In this document: positions 23,101 through 29,129 of the stretch, one piece after another
Position numbering within the stretch: the stretch's first letter is position 1
Layout of the letters: the number at the start of each line of letters is the position of its first letter
From: an uncultured bacterium
Lineage (GTDB): Bacteria > Verrucomicrobiota > Kiritimatiellia > RFP12 > UBA1067
Assembly (NCBI GenBank): GCA_902801025.1
Contig: CADCGZ010000016.1
Location: 1 to 33,878, forward strand
Length of the DNA: 33,878 bases
Direction: 5' to 3'
The notes under the pieces: generated by a model
Databases searched by the model: none
What the model saw: the letters and a program-made list of their open reading frames with translations, nothing else
What the model was told of the DNA's origin: nothing
Position numbers and translations under genes: made by a program

Positions 23101-23551
23101 TGCCGCCGCCCTTCTCGCCCTGCGCGACGACGGAATAGCGCACGCCTTTTTTGAGCGGGAACGGAACTTCGAAGACGACTTCCGCGCGAGTAAGAGAGGA
23201 CACCGCACCCTTCGGCCTGCCACCGGGTGGAATGTCGAATTCCTTTTTCGGCGGTTTCGCGACAACGATCTTCGTAGGTCTCACGAACTTCTCGTAGGCG
23301 TATTCCGTGTCGTCGTCGCTTATGATGCGGTAGGCATCGGCCTTGTCGCGACCTGGGCCAGTCGCCGTGCCGAGCACGACCTTGATAGTCACGTCGTCAA
23401 GCGACATCGCGCTTCTCAAGCCGTAGACACGCATCACTTCCGGCTTGAGGTCGGGAACGTCACTCAAGGAGTCGGCATTTGTCGCGGCAAGAGCAGCTGT
23501 CGCGTACAGGGAAAGGACACTCAACAGCAAAGCGCAGTTAAAGTTTTTCAT
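20165..23551 (-). CDS. GH9-type glycoside hydrolase with LamG-like insertion in the catalytic domain
   Basis: The 1128-residue protein has a signal peptide (about 1-22). An unassigned N-terminal region (about 30-285) comes first. A cellulase N-terminal Ig-like domain follows (about 290-465), opening with IKVNQVGYLPDAPKIAYVG and interrupted by an Ala/Glu-rich charged segment (about 342-378). The GH9 (alpha/alpha)6 domain starts near 463. GGHHDAGDYNP holds the DAGD motif (740-743), whose Asp is the catalytic base. ITGLGERTIRCPLHNSR is the late active-site loop, and LNEF (Glu1098) is the likely acid. Between 545 and 720 a ConA/LamG-like module (WHRFLVRVNP, LRVDGTW, VVAFMRPLEDGEI) splits the catalytic domain. 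Family members cleave beta-glucans or related glycans. It has its own -10 box and a GGAG binding site. Confidence 0.85.
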   Translation of the reverse strand: MKNFNCALLLSVLSLYATAALAATNADSLSDVPDLKPEVMRVYGLRSAMSLDDVTIKVVLGTATGPGRDKADAYRIISDDDTEYAYEKFVRPTKIVVAKPPKKEFDIPPGGRPKGAVSSLTRAEVVFEVPFPLKKGVRYSVVAQGEKGGGMVTAGLCGASFVHGGAPEIDGDKIAARMTGFRRVTPVGDGKILCEFGHGYSPDGGLKLANWKVMVNGKPVKVVALGRRSRLECYLPSGWPFQGFLEHCIFLDLARPLSDGDAISVEVAPTVCAGERTASFVFNSAKSLSQSIKVNQVGYLPDAPKIAYVGRWLGSFPDGGAVSADVKAGTVENYTKEAFYAEAGKGTQEDRENARLAAEAEAEKAAEQARENAADAPRGEYDSLAPYALRFREIPSFALLDAATGKKAFEGRLTFVHNGLEMDGKNNYSGENVYVADFTAFKTPGRYVLSIVGVGRSLPFEISPSVYEKAFKAQAQGVYIQRCGIALDPKLSGGWKRIACHTNGVVTTTCGHWESNEWGKFTENIETVPNPAWPAVKAKRTKIMGDASRANLKIETVGATKKQGEEFVMGDGEKNGLVAPIAFDAAKGATVAFSVRRDDSIAGGKWDGELFSLGRNIGLNVGWGVVKFGSAYGSRINDKKWHRFLVRVNPVDEKDSCEIELRVDGTWRTGEKKYKVDRFLSKAPVDAIRLAHVVGAAEGLSVRDVVAFMRPLEDGEIDILDSSVPETLPRTLAALGGHHDAGDYNPRSHIDVAQSLFDAYELKPGNFYDGQLSVPERGNSIPDIVDEAMWAVRVWAGLQEEDGSVRNGTESQGDPNFIQTVELDDKGDYAWAKDTKGSYLAAGVFAQAARVLGGLGRKDESREWLGRARRAYDWAVANPTKDVKGLQKWGEYNLALRAYAAAQLYHTTWEKKYHADFLDSTPWRETPGTELMNSGFFDLRLAAYAYILIPREKADGAVWDAVLGSIRKEAEMYERGSATMAYKFLKHPFAPITWGTGAYENYAVPAAFLWALTGEGKWRDWMIRTCDNTLGANPMGLSWITGLGERTIRCPLHNSRYRPEGLPVDGLQAEGPNARFAGYSYRDTAYPRCTERFAILNEFADVHFAIAMDEPVVNNMANTMMVFGLLVK

Positions 23552-23594
23552 TCGGTCTCCGTTTTCGCTTGGTTTTAGGAAAGCACTACGGATA

Positions 23595-23603
23595 TTTTAC
23601 CAA
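23595..23603 (-). promoter_or_regulatory. Extended -10 promoter of the GH9 gene
   Basis: The minus strand reads TGGTAAAAT, an extended -10 element, 43 bases before ATG 23551. GGAG lies eight bases before that start codon. No clear -35 box is seen. The box lies just past the 3' end of the regulator gene. Confidence 0.5.
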
Positions 23604-23612
23604 ATCATCGCC

Positions 23613-24098
23613 TTACTCGGCTATGACAACGTACGGCTGGCCGCAAAGAGAGCAGATCGCTCCGGCATGGACGGCGGCTCCGCAATTCGGGCATTTTCTC
23701 TCTAAAAGCTCACCACACATCGCGCAATACTTCCCGCCGACGGGATCGGCCGCTTCGCGGTCAGGAAGGAAAAGCCGAATCTCCTCGACGAAATACTCCT
23801 TGTTCGTCGGGCAGTGGGGATTCGGGCAAAAACCGCGGAGGAGTGGGGGAGTGGGGGAGTGAGGGAGTGGGGGAGTGTTAACTTGGGCGGGAGAAGCTGA
23901 TGGTGAGAGCGAAAGATTGAACTTCTTCGCCAGCTTCTCGATTACCTCGTCATTGAGCTTCGTTCCATCGCCCTGCTCAAACATTGAAAGCGCCGACTGC
24001 TTGCAGCCGACCTCCGCCGCTAGCTGCCCTTGGGTCAGCCCCGCCTCGCGGCGAGCCAACTTAACGTTTTTGCAGAACTCTGGGTTTAGGTTTTTCAA
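23613..24098 (-). CDS. XRE-family regulator with C-terminal zinc ribbons
   Basis: The 161-residue protein starts at TTG 24098, the only start that keeps the whole DNA-binding domain; the binding site is weak. Residues 8-62 form an XRE helix-turn-helix (ARREAGLTQGQLAAEVGCKQSALSMFEQG). A Pro-rich linker (63-90) is encoded by an 8-bp tandem repeat at 23841-23877. The C-terminal part holds four Cys pairs (91/96, 125/128, 136/139, 149/152), forming two likely zinc ribbons, as in bacterial proteins that pair an HTH with a ribbon. The upstream gap 24099-24221 holds dyad-symmetric TTATCAAC-type sequence that could be its operator. Because eight is not a multiple of three, repeat slippage would switch the ribbons out of frame. 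Confidence 0.8.
   Translation of the reverse strand: MKNLNPEFCKNVKLARREAGLTQGQLAAEVGCKQSALSMFEQGDGTKLNDEVIEKLAKKFNLSLSPSASPAQVNTPPLPHSPTPPLLRGFCPNPHCPTNKEYFVEEIRLFLPDREAADPVGGKYCAMCGELLERKCPNCGAAVHAGAICSLCGQPYVVIAE
23841..23877. repeat. Octamer tandem repeat within the regulator gene
   Basis: GAGTGGGG occurs in tandem as four full units (one with a G to A change) plus GAGTG, on the plus strand. It lies in the coding region for the linker between the helix-turn-helix and the zinc ribbons. One unit gained or lost shifts the reading frame. Confidence 0.95.
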
Positions 24099-24122
24099 GG
24101 CGGCGATATTATGAACTTTATT

Positions 24123-24196
24123 TTATCAACTATCAAGGGGGCTGATATCAACGTTATCAACAATAATATAAACAATGTTCATAATGGTGTTGATAT
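24123..24196. promoter_or_regulatory. Cluster of DnaA-box-like sites, or regulator operator
   Basis: The 123-base gap is very AT-rich. Perfect TTATCAACA lies at 24154-24162. One-mismatch forms are TTATCAACT (24123-24131), TGTTCATAA (24176-24184, reverse) and TGTTGATAT (24188-24196, reverse). The sites form a rough dyad centred near 24170. They could bind DnaA, whose gene is nearby, or the XRE regulator encoded next to them. Confidence 0.55.
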
Positions 24197-24221
24197 TATT
24201 GATTAAATATCAATTCACCTG

Positions 24222-24905
24222 TTAATAATTGCGTTTGATGATTTCGGCTGGCAGCAGATAGTCTTCCCCATTCTTATGGGGAATTCCCAGCTTTTCGAGT
24301 TCGGCAATAACCGGTCCGGAAACTATGTTTCCGTTGTCGGCAAACAGCTTTTCAAGATTTGCACGCTTCTTAGCAAGCGTTCCCTCCGGTTCGTTCGCGG
24401 CAAGAACGCCCTCTAAAAGCTGAGCTCTCCTAAGGCGACCATCTGCCTCGGCCTTGTCGCGCGCTTCGCGCACTACTTCAAGCACGTGGTCGCGCGTCTC
24501 GCCGGTGAAGCGATCTGGAACGTCGATGTCGCGGTCGAGAAGCGCTACCTTGTTCGAAAGCCCGTTGTCTGCATTCGTCGCGAGCACGTCGCCCACCTTC
24601 TCGAGCGCCGCTTTCTGGTCGAGCATCTGCTTCTTTGCGGATTCAGCACGATCGGTAAGTTCCGAGATGTTTTTTTTGAGTTCGACAATGCTCTTTCTCA
24701 GTTCGGCGTTTTCGGCGCGGAGCGCTGCAATCGTCTCCGCCTGTTCGGCCTTGTCGGCAGCAAGAGCTTCGACTACCGCCTTCTGGACGTCGATGCTGTC
24801 TTCTGCGACAACCTCTTCCTCAGCGGATTCCGCTGTTTCTTCATCAGCAGGCAGCGTGGCGGGCGGCGCCTTTGGCTCGTCATCAAGGAATTCTTCGAAG
24901 TTCAT
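24222..24905 (-). CDS. Coiled-coil protein of unknown function
   Basis: The 227-residue protein has an acidic, disordered N-terminus (about 1-40). A long heptad-rich coiled coil (about 42-115; EQAETIAALRAENAELRKSI) follows. A second helical domain (about 125-225) contains ETRDHVLEVVREARDKAEADGRLRRAQLLEGVL. There is no signal peptide or membrane segment, so it is probably cytoplasmic. I recognise no family. Its ATG overlaps the stop of the RlmL-like gene (ATGA), which implies translational coupling. It may be a scaffold or a DNA- or ribosome-associated factor, but nothing in the sequence decides this. Confidence 0.75.
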   Translation of the reverse strand: MNFEEFLDDEPKAPPATLPADEETAESAEEEVVAEDSIDVQKAVVEALAADKAEQAETIAALRAENAELRKSIVELKKNISELTDRAESAKKQMLDQKAALEKVGDVLATNADNGLSNKVALLDRDIDVPDRFTGETRDHVLEVVREARDKAEADGRLRRAQLLEGVLAANEPEGTLAKKRANLEKLFADNGNIVSGPVIAELEKLGIPHKNGEDYLLPAEIIKRNY

Positions 24906-26146
24906 TTGACGTTCTGTCCTTTGAGTTCACAGCCGGGGTACACGAACAGCCGGCAGTCGATAGGTCCGTTGAAGAACGGAACCCTTGTCTTGTAGTAGAG
25001 GTTTACGAGACGCGCAAGGTCGGGGTTGCCGGTGATGAGGCCGCCGGTGTAGCCGCTGCACTTCTCGTTCATGAAAGTTCCTATGCGCTCGTAGACCGGC
25101 GCAAGCTCCTCGAACGTACCGAGGCGAATGCCGTACTCTGGGTTGAAGAACACGACACCGCGGGGAGAAGCGTCTGATTCGGGAACGGGTGTGTCGGCAA
25201 AGTCGCACGCCTTGAAAGTGATGAACTGTGCAACTCCCGCGGCTATCGCGTTTGAATGGGCGTTGTCGACGGCCTCGGGAGAAATGTCCGTCGCAATTAT
25301 CGGCGGAATCCCCTCTTTTTTCTCCGCGGCAGCGGCGTCCATCACAAGTTCCTTCCATATCTGCTCGGGGCTCGCGCCAACATACTGGCGCGGAGCGACG
25401 CGAGGTGCGCTCTCGCCGGGAATTATGCTGCTGTATCCCTTTATAGACTGGAACGCGAAGTGCCCCTTGAGAAGGCCGGGCGCCTTGTTCATCGCAACCA
25501 TCGCCGCCTCTATTGCGGGCGTGCCGGATCCGCACATTGGAGAGACGAACGGCGTCTTGCCGTCCCACCGGAGGGCCATTATGCAGGCGGCGGCAAGAGT
25601 CTCCTGCATCGGCGCAGAGCCAGGTATCATCCTGTATCCGCGCTTTGAAAGCGGCTCGCCCGAAGTGTCGAGATAGATTATCGCTTCGTCCCTCTCCCAG
25701 TACACGAAGACGGCGGCTCCCCTGTTTTCGCCGCCTGAATCGGGACGGCGCTGGCACATCTCGCGCATGCGGTCGGCTATCGCGTCCTTTGTGTAAAGCG
25801 ATGGTATGCGCGTGTCGCGTATCGTGTAGTTGTGGACGATTGACGAAACGGAAAAGTACCCGTCGGCTTCGATCAGGTTCTCCCAGTCGATCGAACGCGT
25901 TGCCTCGTAGAGGTCCTTTATGTTGCGGCACGTCGTCCTGAGGAGAGGCACGAGAACGCGGTGAGCGGTGCGGAGATGGAGATTGAGCTTCATCACGTCC
26001 CTCATTGCCCCGCGGACGACGACGGTATTCTCGGTGACTTCGATCGGACGGTACCCCATGTTGAGCACCTCTATCTCCGTCCAGCGCGAAAGCTCCTTCG
26101 CGCACGATATGATTATAGGATAGCCCCTGTCAGTCCACAGCTTCAT
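24902..26146 (-). CDS. rlmL: THUMP-domain 23S rRNA (guanine-N2) methyltransferase, RlmL-like
   Basis: The 414-residue protein has an N-terminal ferredoxin-like/THUMP region (about 1-165) for RNA binding and a Rossmann methyltransferase domain (about 175-400). PMCGSGTPAIEAAM is the SAM-binding motif I. IIATDISPEAVDNAHSNAIAAG is the adjacent acidic motif. VFFNPEYGIRLG is the catalytic motif, a variant of NPPYG with Glu at the second Pro. Length and domain order fit the RlmL half only; the RlmK half of the E. coli fusion is absent. The expected product is N2-methylguanosine in 23S rRNA. A GGGTGG element precedes ATG 26146. Other UPF0020 members are possible, so the exact target base is inferred. 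Confidence 0.85.
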   Translation of the reverse strand: MKLWTDRGYPIIISCAKELSRWTEIEVLNMGYRPIEVTENTVVVRGAMRDVMKLNLHLRTAHRVLVPLLRTTCRNIKDLYEATRSIDWENLIEADGYFSVSSIVHNYTIRDTRIPSLYTKDAIADRMREMCQRRPDSGGENRGAAVFVYWERDEAIIYLDTSGEPLSKRGYRMIPGSAPMQETLAAACIMALRWDGKTPFVSPMCGSGTPAIEAAMVAMNKAPGLLKGHFAFQSIKGYSSIIPGESAPRVAPRQYVGASPEQIWKELVMDAAAAEKKEGIPPIIATDISPEAVDNAHSNAIAAGVAQFITFKACDFADTPVPESDASPRGVVFFNPEYGIRLGTFEELAPVYERIGTFMNEKCSGYTGGLITGNPDLARLVNLYYKTRVPFFNGPIDCRLFVYPGCELKGQNVK

Positions 26147-26215
26147 AGTCCACCCTTAAGACTTTCAACTTCCCTGGCTTCTGAACTTTGAAATCGTAGC
26201 TTTGAACTTTTAAAC

Positions 26216-27310
26216 TCAGTTTATCCTTAGAGGCATGAGGACATAGAGGAACGGAATGCTGCACTTGATGACCGCAGGGCTGTGTCCGTTGTTGAGACCT
26301 ATCGTGACTTCGTCGTCATCGATTGCCTTGAGGGGGTCCATGACATAGGTCGGGTTGAACATTATCTCTATTTTCTCTCCAGCGTACTTTATCGGAACTT
26401 CGTCCTTCGCCTCTCCGATGTCGGACGCGGCGGAAGTGACGGTAAGCCGGTTCCCGTCGAATATGAGCTTCGTCGAGTGGGCTTCGTCCATTGTCATCAC
26501 GCTCGCGCGGTCGAGGGCGTCAAGGAGAAGCTGGCGGTCGATTGAAATCTGTTCCGCGCATTCCTTTGGTATCACCTGACGATAGTTCGGATATGTGTCG
26601 TCCATCAGCTTCGAGTATATCTGGACCTTTTCGATCGAGAAGCATATCTGGCTCTTCTTGACCATGATGGACATCTCTCCTTCGGCCGCAAGCGACCTCT
26701 GGAGTTCCGCAACCGCCTTCGAAGGCAGCACTATGTCCTTCTCTGCCGCCTTTGGAAACTCTATTTCGTTCTCAACGAGCGCGAGGCGGCGACCGTCGGT
26801 CGCTACCATCGTGAGCTTTTCGTCCTTGAAGCTCATGAGCACTCCCTTGAGCGTACGACGGGTATCGTCCTGCGACGCGGCATATGCTGTCTTCCTCAGC
26901 ATCTCCCTTATCGTCGCCTGGGGAATCGTGTAAATATACGCTTCGCCGTCTTCGGGAATGGACGGAAATTCCGCAGCCGGCATTCCCTGCAGCTTGAAAC
27001 GTGCGCTTCCCGCCTTTATCGTAGCCCTCTCCTGGCCATCGCATTCGACAGTCACCTCTCCCTCGGCCGCCTTCATCACGGAAACGAAGAGAAGCTTCAC
27101 TGGAAGAGTCGTCATTCCCTCTTCGATTATTTCGCACTCCACCTCGGCCTTGATCGATATGTCAAGATCGGTTGTAGTGAGCTTGATCGAATTTCCCTTT
27201 CCTTCGATCATCACGTTCTGCAGGATTGGAAGAGATCCCTTTCCCGCCACTATGTTCTGTACGCTCTTGAGCCCTTCTATGAACTTCGACCTTATGACCT
27301 TGAATTTCAT
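26216..27310 (-). CDS. dnaN: DNA polymerase III beta subunit (sliding clamp)
   Basis: The 364 residues match the usual beta-clamp length and contain its three similar folds. Diagnostic segments are LPILQNVMIEGKGNSIKLTTTDLDISI near residue 27-53, LKGVLMSFKDEKLTMVATDGRRLALVE in the middle domain, and the C-terminal MPLRIN, equivalent to the MPMRL of other clamps. The ring tethers replication proteins to DNA. AAAGGA precedes ATG 27310. It follows dnaA on the same strand after an AT-rich 256-base gap that probably holds its promoter, a typical origin-proximal arrangement. Confidence 0.97.
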   Translation of the reverse strand: MKFKVIRSKFIEGLKSVQNIVAGKGSLPILQNVMIEGKGNSIKLTTTDLDISIKAEVECEIIEEGMTTLPVKLLFVSVMKAAEGEVTVECDGQERATIKAGSARFKLQGMPAAEFPSIPEDGEAYIYTIPQATIREMLRKTAYAASQDDTRRTLKGVLMSFKDEKLTMVATDGRRLALVENEIEFPKAAEKDIVLPSKAVAELQRSLAAEGEMSIMVKKSQICFSIEKVQIYSKLMDDTYPNYRQVIPKECAEQISIDRQLLLDALDRASVMTMDEAHSTKLIFDGNRLTVTSAASDIGEAKDEVPIKYAGEKIEIMFNPTYVMDPLKAIDDDEVTIGLNNGHSPAVIKCSIPFLYVLMPLRIN

Positions 27311-27566
27311 TTTGTTTCCTTTCCGTGATAGGGACCTGTTGCCTTCACACCGGAGATTTTATCATAATATTTTGTTTTTTAGAATAGACCAATTTATACT
27401 TATTAGATTTGTAGACAACGTAGACAACTCTGAAAGATCCCTGTAAAACATGAGGTTTAATCTCTTCCTCGATGTTGACATCCTATTGAATAAGATTTCA
27501 TTTCCTTGAACATCTCTTTTTATTGTTGATATAATTCTAAGTTGTATACAGTCTGCCTACTTGATT
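27311..27566 (-). promoter_or_regulatory. AT-rich dnaA-dnaN spacer with probable dnaN promoter
   Basis: No gene is seen. On the minus strand a -10-like TATGATAAAAT lies about 50 bases before dnaN. A tandem pair of GTAGACAAC (27411-27428) and a TTGATATAAT-like motif (about 27525-27535, plus strand) are present. DnaA-box matches are weaker than in the other gaps. It may also contain unwinding or regulatory sequence. Confidence 0.5.
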
Positions 27567-28982
27567 TCAACCTACCATGTCCTTCATTGAACAGCCAAGA
27601 TCCGACAGTATCTCTTCGAGAGTTGCCCTTAGTTCTGGCTCTACGTCAAGACGTTTTGAGATGTTCTTCACTCCGTGGATTATAGTGGCGTGGCTCTTTT
27701 CGAAGTTCTTCGCTATTTCTGGAAGACTTCTCGTCGTGAACTTGCGTGAGATGTACATTGCAAGTTGCCGAGGAGTGACTATTGACTGCGTGCGCTCCGG
27801 AGAAAGTATCTGCGATATTGTAACTGCATACTTCTTGCAAACGCAGTTCTGCACTTCTTCTACCGTGAGCTTCTTCCTGCTTTTCTCCTTTTCGATGAAG
27901 TCTTTCAGGATGTATGAAAGAACATCATCGGTTAGAAGCATTGAAGGATCGCGGTTGGCGAAGATGTTGACCTTACCGAGTGCGCCTTCCATTGCACGCA
28001 CGTGGCTCTTTATGTTTGCGGCGATGAACTTGAGTGTGGAGTCGCTTACTTCCGGGACCATTCCCTCCGATTTCTTCTTTAGAATGGCAAGCCGAGTCTC
28101 GTAGGCGGGTGACTCGATTTCCTGGAGCATTCCTCCTTCAAAACGGGAGATAAGTCGATCCTCAATTCCCGGAAGGTCCTTTGGAGCGACATCCGAGGTG
28201 ATGACGATCTGCTTGTCTGCGTTTGTCAGAGCGTTGAACGTGTTGAAGAACTCCTCCTGGAAGTTTCGCATGTTCGTCGTGATAAACTGGATATCGTCGA
28301 TCAAGAGGACGTCGATCTTCCTGTAGCGGTCGCGGAAAGTCTGAAGGCTGTTCTGCGTCATCGCGTTGACGTATTCGTTGAGGAACACTTCTGCCGTGAG
28401 ATAGCAGACAGCGGCCGTCGGATTCTTCCGCTTGACGTCGTTGCCGATCGCCTGCATGATATGCGTTTTGCCGAGACCGGTACCGCCGTGTATGAACAGT
28501 GGATTGAGTCCTTTCTGCCCAGGGTTGCTTGCAACTCCCTTTGCGGCCGCGAGGACGTAGCTGTTTGACGGACCCTCTACGAACTCCTCGAAGGTATAGT
28601 ATTCCTTGAGGGGCATTGTCGAGATGAACGTCTGTATGCGGCCCGTCTTCGTCTTCTCGACGACGGTGTTGGGTTTAGGCACTATTATCGCGGGCTTTGC
28701 GTTCTCGTCGAACGAGAATTCGATATTGACGTTTGGCTCCGCGCCGGCGAGAAGAAAGCTCTTCTTCAGATCCTCTGCATACTCTCGTTCAAGTATGTCG
28801 GCGGACATCTTGTTGAGCGCGAGGATCCTGAAAGTGTCTCCGTCGCGCACTACAGATTGGATCATCGAAAAATTTCTTTCGGCCCGGCTGCGCTTCACGT
28901 CTCCCTGCATCATCGTGATGCATATCGTCCGCGCCCGGTCCCATAGTCCCTTCGAGACCATGTCTATTGTTTCGTTGCTCAT
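27567..28982 (-). CDS. dnaA: Chromosomal replication initiator DnaA
   Basis: I use ATG 28982 with AGG eight bases upstream; a longer frame to 29015 lacks a binding site. The 471-residue protein has the N-terminal helicase-interaction domain (KGLWDRARTICITMM). The AAA+ ATPase domain carries Walker A GGTGLGKTH and Walker B LLIDDIQFI. Domain IV contains TRQLAMYISRKFTTRSLPEIAKNF and the DnaA signature KSHATIIHGVKNI, which binds DnaA boxes. It opens the origin and loads the helicase. Two facing perfect TTATCAACA boxes lie upstream (29072-29094), suggesting autoregulation. It lies between mnmG and dnaN on one strand. Confidence 0.97.
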   Translation of the reverse strand: MSNETIDMVSKGLWDRARTICITMMQGDVKRSRAERNFSMIQSVVRDGDTFRILALNKMSADILEREYAEDLKKSFLLAGAEPNVNIEFSFDENAKPAIIVPKPNTVVEKTKTGRIQTFISTMPLKEYYTFEEFVEGPSNSYVLAAAKGVASNPGQKGLNPLFIHGGTGLGKTHIMQAIGNDVKRKNPTAAVCYLTAEVFLNEYVNAMTQNSLQTFRDRYRKIDVLLIDDIQFITTNMRNFQEEFFNTFNALTNADKQIVITSDVAPKDLPGIEDRLISRFEGGMLQEIESPAYETRLAILKKKSEGMVPEVSDSTLKFIAANIKSHVRAMEGALGKVNIFANRDPSMLLTDDVLSYILKDFIEKEKSRKKLTVEEVQNCVCKKYAVTISQILSPERTQSIVTPRQLAMYISRKFTTRSLPEIAKNFEKSHATIIHGVKNISKRLDVEPELRATLEEILSDLGCSMKDMVG

Positions 28983-29071
28983 CTTAAACCTGATTTTCCA
29001 AAGTGACGTGAGCAATATAGCAAAAATCTCGCAGAACCGTCATTCGAAAGAAATCTTCTTATGTCTACCAC

Positions 29072-29094
29072 TTATCAACAACAGATGTTGATAA
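29072..29094. promoter_or_regulatory. Facing pair of perfect DnaA boxes upstream of dnaA
   Basis: TTATCAACA (29072-29080) and its reverse complement TGTTGATAA (29086-29094) are separated by five bases in the AT-rich gap between mnmG and dnaA. They would allow DnaA to repress its own gene or act in origin control. Confidence 0.75.
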
Positions 29095-29129
29095 CTTTTA
29101 TTTAGTTATTGTTTTTAAGCAGTGGTGGT

